Source: Takakia lepidozioides (lineage: Eukaryota > Streptophyta > Takakiopsida > Takakiales > Takakiaceae). From it: DNA of 64,000 nt. Positions within the stretch are counted from its first letter, which is position 1. The number at the start of each line of letters is the position of its first letter. The stretch is from positions 5,952,001 to 6,016,000 of the forward strand of contig CM060733.1 in assembly GCA_030704615.1 (NCBI GenBank), in the 5' to 3' direction. The position numbers and the translations under genes are program-made. The notes below the pieces were generated by a model. That model had not been told where the DNA came from. It searched no databases and saw nothing but the letters and a program-made list of their open reading frames with translations. Positions 21,169-31,720 of this stretch are shown here, piece after piece.

Positions 21169-23330
21169 GGTGTGCACATGTCTTGTGTGGTTTTGGACAA
21201 CGATGTAGTTGTGTAACGATATGTATGCGCACGACAACCTGTTGGCAACACAAGTGTCAAATGCATAACAATATAATAAATAATCACAACCAGTTTTAAG
21301 CAATTCAAACAAGTGAAGAACATTGTATCTTTATAAAAGTTGGACCTGTCAATGCCTTCAAACCACATGGAGGCCAAGAATTGAATCCGTGGACAGGTGA
21401 GCTGTGATAGCAGGCAGCGAGTGCAAGCAGGCATGGGGCTGGGGCTGCGAGAGCAACGTCCAGACTTATTAGGGTTTGCCTGCGGGCCCCGCCTTCTTGA
21501 GTTCAATATTTTTTCACCTAAACGCCCTTCCTCGGATGTAACCTGGCCTGGCACGTTGGATTTCTGCCGTGTGGCGGACTTCGACGGCCATTTCCATTTT
21601 TTGTAATATAAGAAGGGCCGGAATCCGTCCAGGCCTTGCCAACTAAGGCAGATTGCCTGTCTGGAATGAAATGGAAAGGCTAAGATCCTTCCTAAAAGTA
21701 GGGCACCTGGTTGATTTCCGCTTCGGCCATTTTCTCCCTCGGATCCATTTCCTGAGGTTTCATATTTCATTCGGAAATTCTGGAATTCAGTCGGCTAGCA
21801 TGTAACTGGCTGCTGGTTCTCCCCGTTGGTTGGCCATAAAGCACCTGGGGAACCCACCCTTTTCGTCTGGGAAGGGGGGAGCATGGCGCCCTAAATCCAA
21901 GGACTGGCCCCTATCGCACCAGGGGTCAGCACAATTTCGCCACCTGCACCTATCTCGACCGTCCGATCTCCAGCCACTAGCCATATTGCAGCCATATATA
22001 ATAAACATATTGCCACATTGCATTGTCTCATCGCCATATTGCACAAATATAGCATACCTATAGCCAGGTGGATTCTAGGTGGATGTTGTACATGTCGCCA
22101 CCTCTGCACTCAGTCCCAAAAGTGTTTCGCCACGTCCACGCCAAGGCAGAAATGAATAAAAAAGGGCTGGCCTAGACTCCTTCAAGCGATACATTTCTTT
22201 GAATATTTATAAGTGGCAGCGGGCCCCACAAAGAATCGCTCTCCTTAAGGTGCCGCAGATCAAAACTAGTTGACCCCACCAAAATCAACATAGCTGGGCC
22301 ATAGCCCGGGGAGTTCATTCCTTGTAAAACTTTGTTACCATCTGCGAACAAAGGGTATATAGTTGGGGGGTATTATTTGGTTTTTTTTTTTTTTTTTTGT
22401 ACCCTTGCATTACATAATTTTGTAATACGGGTCTTTTGTAGACACCCTATTTTGAATTATAAAAAATAACTATATTCTTTTATTAGGACCCAAATTTACT
22501 TTAAAATATTATATAAAGTTCAATTTGAAGGGGAAAAAAAAAATTAGTTGCAGCACATGCACAGCAAACAACAAAATACATGAACTTTATTCAAGCCAAT
22601 ATGGCCTACTATCGTTCACTAACAAACTCATTCAATGACTCTGCATCATTACTATCTAACACATACAAGTTGTTAAACCCATTCACTCATACTTTCATGC
22701 ATAGTCACCTACTTACGTTCATCCACCCGGGGGAATCATAATGGTGAAGGGAATCCTAGCTCTACAACCCCACCTTTTTATTTTCTTCTTCCCGTATATT
22801 CTGTTTAAAAAGTCTGTAACACAAAGGCAAAAAAGTACCCCTATCTTTTTTATAAATGTAATTTTCATAATACCACAACCCTTTGTTAAAACTAAATCTT
22901 TTAGAATTTTTATTTTCAAGAATTTGTTGGACCCTATGTTTTTATCGCACATGGTTTGGAATTCATGCCGATTGACTTCGGCTAGGGCCATAGCCCCCAC
23001 CATACCCGTAGAGTCGTAGTCGTGTGCCCGAGGCAACTTCATTAACTAGTCTTTGTGGTGCAGGAGAAAAAGTTCTGCGAGTCAAAGCTGTGTATTAGTT
23101 GAAGACCTACTAATTAGCAGTATTGCCGACTTCTGTTGTAGCAAGTCACGTCCGGCTATCGATAAACCATCCCTACAACGATTGGAGACCTTCAGCATCC
23201 CACCCCTGTGATGATCAGTTGCGATTGTGATCAAATCAAGGATGTCATGACTGGTGATCCGCTCAACAACAGTTTAAGACCAGACTCTTCAAGAATTGCC
23301 TAATCTACAAAGCCGCCTCCTATAACGTAA
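21169..23330. other. Intergenic region without a recognised gene
   Basis: A long minus-strand frame reaches 21770 but has no recognisable domain and a composition typical of chance. A 20-bp poly-T run begins at about 22380. AT-rich sequence follows to 22560. Other transposon debris may be present, but I cannot name it. Confidence 0.4.
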
Positions 23331-23339
23331 GTCTCTAGA

Positions 23340-23540
23340 ATCCATTCAAGTGGGGGTGCTTAAGGAGTGCATTTCGGCATGCTGCCAATGTGGCTATTCG
23401 GGGTAAGTTTGGCATCCCTTCCTTAAGCTCCCGACGAGATGAACTCAAGGTCAGATGGTGGGGCCAGCTGCAACATATGTCCAACATCAGATATACTAAG
23501 TTAATCGACTCTATACCTTGGAAGCAGGATCGCCCTGTCA
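23340..23540 (+). pseudogene. Possible LINE reverse-transcriptase C-terminal fragment
   Basis: In one plus-strand frame the text reads KWGCLRSAFRHAANVAIRGK, FGIPSLSSRRDELKVRWWGQ, then LQHMSNIRYTKLIDSIPW. The 'local RRDxLKxRWWGxL' pattern resembles the end of the non-LTR retrotransposon polyprotein after the RT domain. It is short and surrounded by stops. A profile search would be needed to confirm it. Confidence 0.35.
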
Positions 23541-24721
23541 AAAAGGTCGCGGCGTAAGAGAGTATAAGAGAATCTTAGCCAGCAAGTCTTGACCCTGCTG
23601 GATAAATCTAACTTAGAGCAGCCTTCCATGTACTCGGCCCACCGTTTAAGGGAGGAAACGGACAAAACTGGCCGGGTATGCTTCTCACTTCCAGGCATGG
23701 GGCGGCGGGGCCCGATGGACGAGTTCCCGTGTCGGTAGCGCAGCCCGATAAAATGCGAAGAGAGCTATGCCGAGTACCGCGAACTGATTTCATGTACTTG
23801 CCTGCCACGTCGTGTTAAAGTCACTCGTACCTGCAGTACCCTCTACCACGTCACGCTAAAGTCCAAAACTATTACTCGGCCGCCGAGCTCCACATGACAT
23901 TGGAAATGCTCGAGTGAACCCAACCATTTTTTTTTTAGCACCCGACAAACTTTTTTTTTTGCGGGCCTAGCTCCTCCCACATGGAAGGATGCCCTTAGAC
24001 GTTGTAGCTTCCAAAGCCATGTGTGTTGCCAAGAAATTGTCGCTAAACAAAGAGTGAACACTCACATATCAGGCAGTATAGAGGACCAACGAGCTCTGCA
24101 CGCTGACGCTGCGTGCTCAAGAATGCGGAAGTCAGGGGCTCTTCTCAAGTGAGTCTGAAATCTGGTGTGAATACTCCCAGGAAATTGATGCGCGAGAGTT
24201 CTAGAGCAAGTGTGGTAGGCCAGAACCAACTTACTTTAACCACTTCTAGAGCGGAGCCTTCCGCGACTGCTCCCAAGCGCGTGGTGGTTCCAAAATGGGC
24301 CTAGGTCATTGATCACAAAACTACGGCAAGAAATGTCTCAGAAAATGGGTATATGATATGTATGCTCCCGAGTCCCCACTTGCACGGGACCCTGGGCAAT
24401 GAAATCAACCTATGAAGGATGAGTCTTGAAAGCCTTAGATAGCCGGGAGATCCTGTAGTTAGTAGTAAAGACACATGTATATATCATGTGCATAGGTTCG
24501 CAGCAGTGGGCTCTGCAGCCAACCTCAGGCTTTCTTCCATCGTCTTTCTGAACACTTTATGGACTCCAATTTTTGGTGCTAGCAATTACAGACGCTGTTA
24601 ACCCCTACAATGACCCACACTTTAATTGAGGCTGACAAGTGGTAAGCATAAGATATAAATGATACAGTTTCTTTAAGGTCCAGTGATTTTGCAGAGCCTA
24701 CTGCTCCACACACAACCCGTC

Positions 24722-24815
24722 AAGGAGCCAATGGACAGTTTGAAGGCACATGTTGAAGGATTGAACCCAGGATCACCGAGATTATGCACAGGCTAAGGCA
24801 CAAATACCCAACCAC
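24722..24815 (-). repeat. tRNA-derived SINE, family 2, copy 2
   Basis: On the minus strand the text TTGTGCCTTAGCCTGTGCAT, then GATCCTGGGTTCAATCCTT, matches the copy at 15383-15505. It is truncated on both sides. Confidence 0.7.
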
Positions 24816-26007
24816 TTCCTCTCTTTAATTCCCTTTATCATAAGGCGCATCCGGTGGGTCTAGTAGATGGTGATGCCAGTGATGGCAGTAACTTAATGCA
24901 GTGTTTGGTGATACATGTGCAGCGTTTAGATCTAGTATATCTGAAGAGGATACCGCGGCGGAGCATGTGAGACCTTGCAACCAGAAACCATTTTGAGTGT
25001 TCAAGGGTTGGGTGGTGCTGGGAGACCGCATTCTCTCCTTAGAGGGACAGGGACATGTCGCCCTCATATCAATCAGCTTCATACTAAACCAAAAATAGAC
25101 AAAAATTTGATTATCTTAATTAATTAGTTATATTTTTTGAGTTTCAAAGCATAGGAAACAAAAAAATTATATATCCTTTATTTATCTGGCGGGTATATAA
25201 AGGGTAAATCATTTATCCTTACCCGGTCAAAAATATTGGCCTTTACCCTTTACCCGTATGATAAATAGATGGACATATAAATAATTTACCCTTACCTGGA
25301 GGATAAATATGTAAAGCAGTTTAATTCGGGCCCGGTTAATTCTAGAGTGGTCCAGGAATTAGCGTGGTCCAGGAAGTAAAAGAGGGGGCCAATGTAATAA
25401 GGCCACCTGTATTAATTAAGGAAATGAAGGGTCCGAAAATTAAGGATCCCAAGGCGTTAATCGTAAAGGTTAGAAAGACGAAGGGGAATGGCCTAGCCAA
25501 TGGGGAGGGCGGGCTGGGCCGTTGGAAAGTGCGAATAATGAGGGCAAGTGTAGGTCCCTGCGTAGAAATAGGGGAAAGTTCTAGAAAAAACGATGGGGCG
25601 GTGGGCTCTGGAACATTCTAGAACAACCTACGATCTAGAAACTTCTGGAGCTTTGAAGAACGACGCCAGGAGGGTGGTGGGGCAGTGAGTTGCTGTAGTA
25701 GGAGTGTGGAGTGGTGGGAGATAGGATGGTGGGACCCAGTGGGTTGAGGCTGCTCCAGGACAACTAGGGTAGTGGCTGCTCCAGGTCGTCATAGCGAGCA
25801 CCCTTTTTAGATATGTGGTTGAATAAATCCTTATGTGCTTGAAGGAGCATAGTGTAAGTAGATCAAAAATGGGGGTTGTGTTTCAGCTGTAGTTCTCATG
25901 ACGGCTCGCTAGGCTCTCAATCAAAATAATCCTCTGATTTCTATTTATCCTTATCCGAAGGGTAAGCAAAAATCTATTTACCCGCACAACACTGGTCCCA
26001 ACGGCCT
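24816..26007. other. Repeat-rich stretch ending in an older hAT-like terminus
   Basis: AT-rich sequence around 25170-25330 repeats TTTACCC/GGGTAAA-type motifs. The same motif recurs at 25945-25985, just before CGCACAACACTGG at about 25983-25995, which looks like the right end of a hAT-like element. The open frame at 25364-25621 is Lys/Gly-rich with no recognised domain. A matching left terminus was not found. Confidence 0.4.
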
Positions 26008-26015
26008 GTTATGAC

Positions 26016-29000
26016 CAGTGTTGGGCGGTTCTCTGGATTTGGGTGAAAGAACCGCCGGTTCCGGACCCGGGTATATACCCCCTTAATCTCGGGTATTAAA
26101 ATTCCAAATACCCTGGTCAAGATTAAACCGGCAGATACCACAATTTGTTTACCTGTGAACTTCACCAAACCGTGGATTATCTTATAGATATTTTCCATAA
26201 GAACCTGACCTACGTGTTGGAATGAGAGAGGAGGGTAAGGGTAACTGCACCCGACACATACCCTGGGTATAAGGCGGTTATCTAGGGTTAGCATGGCAAC
26301 CTCGAGGAAGCTAAAAGAGTATGTCGTGGAGCACTACGGGATGGCGGCTACAAGCTTTGATGGGTTGTCTAGTAGCTTTCATGGTTCAGATTCCAGATCT
26401 TGCAGATATTGGGTAGTTGAGATCGTGCAATCTCTTAGGTATTCTTCATCAACATTGTGATTTTGCTTGGAAGTAGATCAAAATGGATAGTTTTGAACTC
26501 TGAACTTTGAAACTTGTTTGTATTTGAAGGAAGATCATATTGCAGGTGCTGTAAGAGTTGAATCTCTGTGAGCGATGCTTTTGCTTTGTGGCGTAAGGGT
26601 CTGATGGACACTGTAAATGCAACTATGCCAATTGCTTCAGTTGAAGCTAATCTCTTTGGTGCACCCGAGTCTTCAGGTAGTGCGAGTACCAGACATGCGG
26701 GCGTTCTTGGCAGCGAGGGTTTTGATGGCCATCAGAGAAGGCCTCCAGATCGAGATGAACCTGTTGCCAACATTGAACAGCAGAAACAACTTCAACTATT
26801 GCACAAACAAGGGCTATGGTGGAAGCCATACAACCGCACCTCACCAACCTGGGCATTTTATACTTTGAACGATGCGAGTGTTGCTATGAATGCTAGCATA
26901 GAACAGGTAATGCGTTGCATTCTCTGCTACCAAGCAACGGTAGGCCCTGCCATACTTGCAATGCGCACTAGATCCAAGAAAGGATTGTTCGCATATAAGA
27001 AAGACAATGGAACCAGTGCCTTGATTAAACATGTGAAGAGAGAACACCCTGAGGTCTCCAAAATTTATGAGGATGAGTGTAATAGCAAGGTGAGAGATCC
27101 ACTTGAGCGTCAACCAGCCAAGAAAAGGCCAGGAGTCACCCCTTCTGCTGTTAGTGAATTTTTCAGTGTAGCAGAGCCTTTCAAAAAGGATAACCCACAG
27201 CAAAAGAATGTCATGGAAGATCTTCTTCTGTTTGTCATTAAGTCCCACATGCCCCTCCGGACTGTAGAGAGTATATGGTTGCAGAAAATGTGTCTGCGAG
27301 TGTGCCCCCGAGTTGTCTTCCCACCTCGGAGAGTTTTCACAAATGAGATGTTGCCTAATCTGGTGGAGAAAACCCGAGAGTTATAAGTTATGCCTGCGTT
27401 GTCATCATGCATTTCAGCCACTGCTACTTTCGATTTATGGATGTCCAAAGCCGGTCATGATGTGTTTGCACTTGTTGTGAACTTCCTTACCTCTGATTGG
27501 GAACCCAAGCACATCACAGTTGGTCTATTTGAAGCTGACGACACTACGGGGGCTGCCATGGCAATCAAATTACATGAGCTCCTTGAGCAGTTCTGTTTGA
27601 CCCGCAAAATTGTTTCATTTGTGAAGGATGAGGGTGCAAACCTAAATACCATGATAGAGGCGTTGATGTCTGTCGTGACCTGCGAAAGTCTAGGGTTGAC
27701 TGCCCCGTTTCAGGGCTCTTGCTTTGGACATGCAATGTCCAAAGCTTGTTAGTATGCTACAGATGACGATAAAATTTGTCGAGGCATGTCATTTATTTCG
27801 ATAGAGCGAGCACAAGCGGAGATTCAAAAATGCATTACTTGGCCAAAGAAATCTGGTAAAGGTCGTAGAGAATGGCAGAAGGCTTGTGAAGACTCAGGGA
27901 TCAGATTGCGCAAATTAAATACTCCTGTAAAGACAAGGTAGTACACTCAACTAGCATCTCATTATTTGTACTATATATTTGGTATTTTCTATTTTTTGTT
28001 AAAGTGCATCATGGAACACTACAATGAGATTTTTTCTTTCCTATTGGAGTGTATTCTGTGCATTTTTTGTCTAACAAATGTTTCAGTTGTGCAATGGAGA
28101 GGTGTACTATTGAAGTTGTGGGGTCGTGCATCTCTGGGACAGGTTTGCGAGCAGGGTGATATTGTTTGAGGAAGCTTTGAGATTCCGCTAAGTTATCAAT
28201 ACTTGCTATGAGAGACAGTCCTTTGCACTTCAAGCCCGGGTACCTTCAGCAAAAACATGGGCTGTGGCCCAAGAGATTGTAAATGCCCTCTCACACCGTT
28301 GTCACAAACTGTGTGTTGAACCAATCTCGAGGGCACTGGCTACTCACAGATGCCTTGAATTCCACGGTGACTTTGTACTTAAAGTTCAGAGAGGGTGTTT
28401 TGAGTGCAACTAATTATAGCACCGTCTCACAAGACTTGGATGGCGAGCTAGCTGACCTTGGAGTGTACATGAAGAAAGAAGTCATGATGTAATTGTCACC
28501 ATTCTTGAGTTTCATGCAATTTTATGATCACAGGAAGGCTCACAATATGCTAGCTCTTGCGGTGGACCCGAGATTTAAAGGACTTGGGCTGGTTACAGCT
28601 TATGTTGGCCGGGACATTACTTTGAAGGTTGTAGAAGAATATGACAGGAAGTCTTTGATGCCTTTGCTATTGAATTGTGCAAGGCAGCTATCTTCACCTG
28701 ATGCAGATGCAACCACTCTTGAATCTGTGCAAACAAACAACCTTGATCTTTTTGAGACTACCCCAAGTTGTTCAGAAACTAGAGAAGAGCATTTGAAGAG
28801 AGAACTCTGTCTTTTTCGTCGTTTTCCAGTTGACGTTGAGAAGATGACATGTCCGTTGTTGTGGTGGCGAACACATGAGGCCATGTTTCCTTCAGTAGGG
28901 CTTCTTGCTCGGCAGATTCTAGGAATTGTAGGAAGTCAAATAGAGACTGAGAGGATTTTTTTTCTTGCTGGGATACTCACAGCTCTACGCCGCTGCCGAT

Positions 29001-29670
29001 TACAAACAGAGAACTTAGATAGGATGATCTTTGTAAATAAGAATTGGCCATCAGACCCCTGTGAAGGATGCACAAATGTGAGAGTACCACAAGAAGTGCA
29101 AGAGCGGGAAGATGATTTGGCAGAGCTTCTTGAAGAAGAGTTCAATGATGAGGTAGAGCGAGAAGAGTTTGAAGATGATCTTCCTCTAGATTAGCATTGT
29201 TGGATCAACACACTATTCGAAAATGGCCTTAATTATTGACTGACCTTGATTATTGACAATTGTGGGGTTGTATTTTGTGTCATACATGCACATATTTTAT
29301 TATTTTGTCCATGGCAACTTCTGAATTGAGAACGCTGTTGAAGTCCTGGACTTCAGCCGTTCAAGTCCTGGCATTCAGCTTTAAAATAAATAAATAAAAA
29401 TTAAAAAAAACAGAACCGGGAGGGAACCATCTCTCGGTTCCCTATACGGTTCTCTACCCATATACCTGAGCACCGGATTTGGCGGATAATTGCATGAAAG
29501 AACCGGTAAAACATACCCGTGATAATGTAATTCAGAGATATACCCTGCACTGCAGGTTCTCTAACGGTCCATGTTTTTAAGTACCCGGCCGAGAGGTTCT
29601 CTATTTGCCTTCCTCAAGATAGAACCTACCCTGCAGGTTCTACCCAAATCCAGAGAACCGCCCAACACTG
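26016..29670 (+). mobile_element. Complete hAT transposon with perfect TIRs and 8-bp target duplication
   Basis: The termini are a perfect 29-bp inverted repeat (26016-26044 and 29642-29670) beginning CAGTGTTGGGCGGTTCTCTG. The direct repeat GTTATGAC flanks both sides (26008-26015 and 29671-29678), the 8-bp target duplication expected of hAT. Subterminal regions are rich in GGTTCT/AGAACC and ACCCGGGTA motifs. The interior holds a BED-zinc-finger/hATC transposase that is now broken. The element is 3,655 bp. It lies about 20 bp from the end of an older hAT-like remnant. Confidence 0.95.
26568..29194 (+). pseudogene. hAT transposase, broken
   Basis: The N-terminal part carries a BED-type zinc finger (CILCYQA ... 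LIKHVKREHPE). The core has FDLWMSKAGHDVFALVVNFL (first catalytic Asp region) and FVKDEGANLNTM. The last frame, 28493-29194, has YDHRKAHNMLALAVDPRFKG and the hATC dimerisation domain (WWRTHEAMFPSVGLLARQIL, then IETERIFFLAGILTALRR) and ends with an acidic tail. In-frame stops lie at 27384-27386 and 27750-27752. An intron may start at about 27940 (AAG|GTAGTA) and end before 28087. Beyond it there is another stop (near 28174) and a frame change near 28280. No full transposase can be made from this copy. Confidence 0.9.
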
Positions 29671-30781
29671 GTTATGACCAAGAAAACCTTCCGGGCAATC
29701 CGGGCAGGTCCCAAAACAATTGACTACGATGACGTGGCACTATGGCACCCTAAATCTGCTCTACGCTAAACTAGCTTCCGAGCTTGGGTCGTCGCTAGAA
29801 TCTCAATCCAACCCAACTCTTGACATTGTAAACTTTGAATACGGCATAACGTAGGTAGCTTGCACACTGTTGAGCCACGCTCAGGCACTACACAATGGAC
29901 TCCACCCTGTTCCACAATTTTTGTTTGGATTTTACAGATCTTGAGTTGACTAGGAAATTAGTACATCTCTGTGCAGCACAGCATGGAGGAGCAAGAGCTG
30001 GTTACCCTACCCGCTCTCTTCGTCAGTCTCTCTCCCAAAATCGGATCTCTTGTACTTTAATATCTGGAGTGAGGTGAATCTTACAGGTCACGGAGCCGTC
30101 GGCTATGGCTTACAGATCGACAGAGAAGGACAGCGGGATCAAAGCTTTTATGCTTGAAGAGGACATCAAGAAGTTTTTCCCACACCGGATCATCCCAGGT
30201 GAAGCAGCTCAGGCCAAGTTTTGTTGCAAATCAAGGTACGTCTCTTTGCTATATTCCTGTTCTGTGCTTACCATAGAACGGTCGACTTTTATCTGAGAGT
30301 GTGTGTGTGAGGTGCCAGAAGATTGAACCAAATGTGTGCACGTACACTTGTGTGTCGTGAATTCCCCACTAGCATCTCCTTGTCGCTAATCTGCAACAGC
30401 TGCAGCCCGATCTTTATTTGGTAGCTCCTCAGATGTGAATACCTCCAACGTATTTTGGAACTGTGCATGAGATTTGTGATATTGTATGCTGACCTTGCAT
30501 CACCTCTGCAAACTTTAGTTCTTAACCGTTCGAAACTGCTCTGAAGCACAATCAAGTTCAAAGTTGAAGCTTGTTTGTCTCAGGATTCTAATGTGCACAT
30601 GAAATATGATAATGGTCTGATAGGTCAATGTGTCTAGACCATTGAAGCATTCGTGATACGTTGAGGTGTTTAGATGAGGGGGAAATTTGGGCCCAGTTTA
30701 TGCATGGAGAGTAAGTAAAGCGATGGCATAGTGGGCGTCGTGCACAGGTGGTGACCACAGGATTTGATTAATGATACAGTC

Positions 30782-31543
30782 ATGGAATTGTCCAAGCATT
30801 CTAAAGCTGAACCACATAGACAAGGAGGGGACAAGGTCTCGTTGCAAGTCTTAAGAGTGCGAGAAGTGACCAGTAGCTTGCGGATGAGCGATGCCTGGGA
30901 GCAGTTATGGGTGGAGGGAACATCCCCATGGGATGTAGGAGGTACTACGCCTGTTGTGGTCCAGCTGATAATGGAAGGTAAGCTTAGGGAGGGTCGGATT
31001 TTGGTCCCTGGCTGTGGCTTGGGCTATGATGCAGTCGCGGTGGCGAGTCCAGAGCGGCATGTTGTTGGTCTGGACATCTCTAAGACAGGTATTGAGCAGG
31101 CTCGGGAGATTGCATCGTACAGTCCCAATGTAAAATGGGTGGAGTTTTTGAAAGCAGACTTCTTCACCTACTCACCCCCCACTGCATTTGACGTCATCTT
31201 TGACTACACGTTCTTCTGTGCGTTGGATCCGTCACTGAGGCCTCATTGGGGTCAGAAGGTGGCGGAGCTACTTGCACCGGATGGGGAGCTGATCACACTT
31301 GTGTATCCCATTCATGATCATGGGGGAGGGCCTCCAGATGCAGTCTCCTTGGAAGCTTATCGGAGTGTACTTTCTAAGTGGGGTTTCACTGTTGTAAGTT
31401 GTGAGAAAGATATTCCTAGTATAGAATCACGGAAAGGGCTGGAGTTACTCGTGCGATGGAGAAGGACCACTTCAAAGTCTGAAATGCTAGAGCTTTGTTT
31501 CCCTGTTCCCTTTTGGACATGGGGCATTTGGCTGGACTCCTGA
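30782..31543 (+). CDS. HOL-like: HOL-type halide/thiol (thiocyanate) S-adenosylmethionine methyltransferase, intronless
   Basis: A single open frame of 253 aa from ATG 30782. The frame is open a little further upstream, but without an ATG; ATG 30884 (MSDAWEQLW) is an alternative start. Family blocks in order: WEQLWVEGTSPWDVGGTTPV, then SAM motif I (ILVPGCGLGYDAVAVASPE), the acidic loop VVGLDIS, FDVIFDYTFFCALDPSLRPHW, LLAPDGELITLVYPIHDHGG, and C-terminal SRKGLELLVRWRR. Plant HOL/TMT enzymes methylate halide, bisulfide or thiocyanate, producing methyl halides or methylthiol in the cytosol. Arabidopsis homologues are, to my knowledge, split by several introns; this copy has none. A retroposed origin is possible, although the core motifs are intact and no stop interrupts the frame. 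Confidence 0.88.
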   Translation: MELSKHSKAEPHRQGGDKVSLQVLRVREVTSSLRMSDAWEQLWVEGTSPWDVGGTTPVVVQLIMEGKLREGRILVPGCGLGYDAVAVASPERHVVGLDISKTGIEQAREIASYSPNVKWVEFLKADFFTYSPPTAFDVIFDYTFFCALDPSLRPHWGQKVAELLAPDGELITLVYPIHDHGGGPPDAVSLEAYRSVLSKWGFTVVSCEKDIPSIESRKGLELLVRWRRTTSKSEMLELCFPVPFWTWGIWLDS

Positions 31544-31599
31544 TAGAGAAATGCAACGCCATTCCATAGACATTATAGACAGTCTCAACCTTGAAAATG

Positions 31600-31720
31600 T
31601 TGACTCCTGCCAAAGCAAGGGGATATTATGGTGTCACTTCATCCTGAAGAGCTACCGCCTTCCATTTGGAAAGTGGACACCTTCACAAGGTTATAAGGAT
31701 ATTATGATCAGAAGCCTTTA
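31600..31720 (+). repeat. Dispersed repeat (GTGTCACTTCA ... CTACYGCCTTCC)
   Basis: The segment TGGTGTCACTTCATCCTGAA, GAGCTACCGCCTTCCATTTG, GGACACCTTCACAAGG is shared in order with 47045-47125 and 53025-53105. It seems to be an uncharacterised dispersed repeat. The 53-kb copy runs into a box-B-like GTGGTTTGAACCCAC, which hints at a SINE. Confidence 0.55.

Noticed and set aside
21138-21770. Minus-strand open frame of 210 codons
   Set aside because: No recognisable domain, it overlaps the ACTAGTGG array at its end, and its composition is chance-like.
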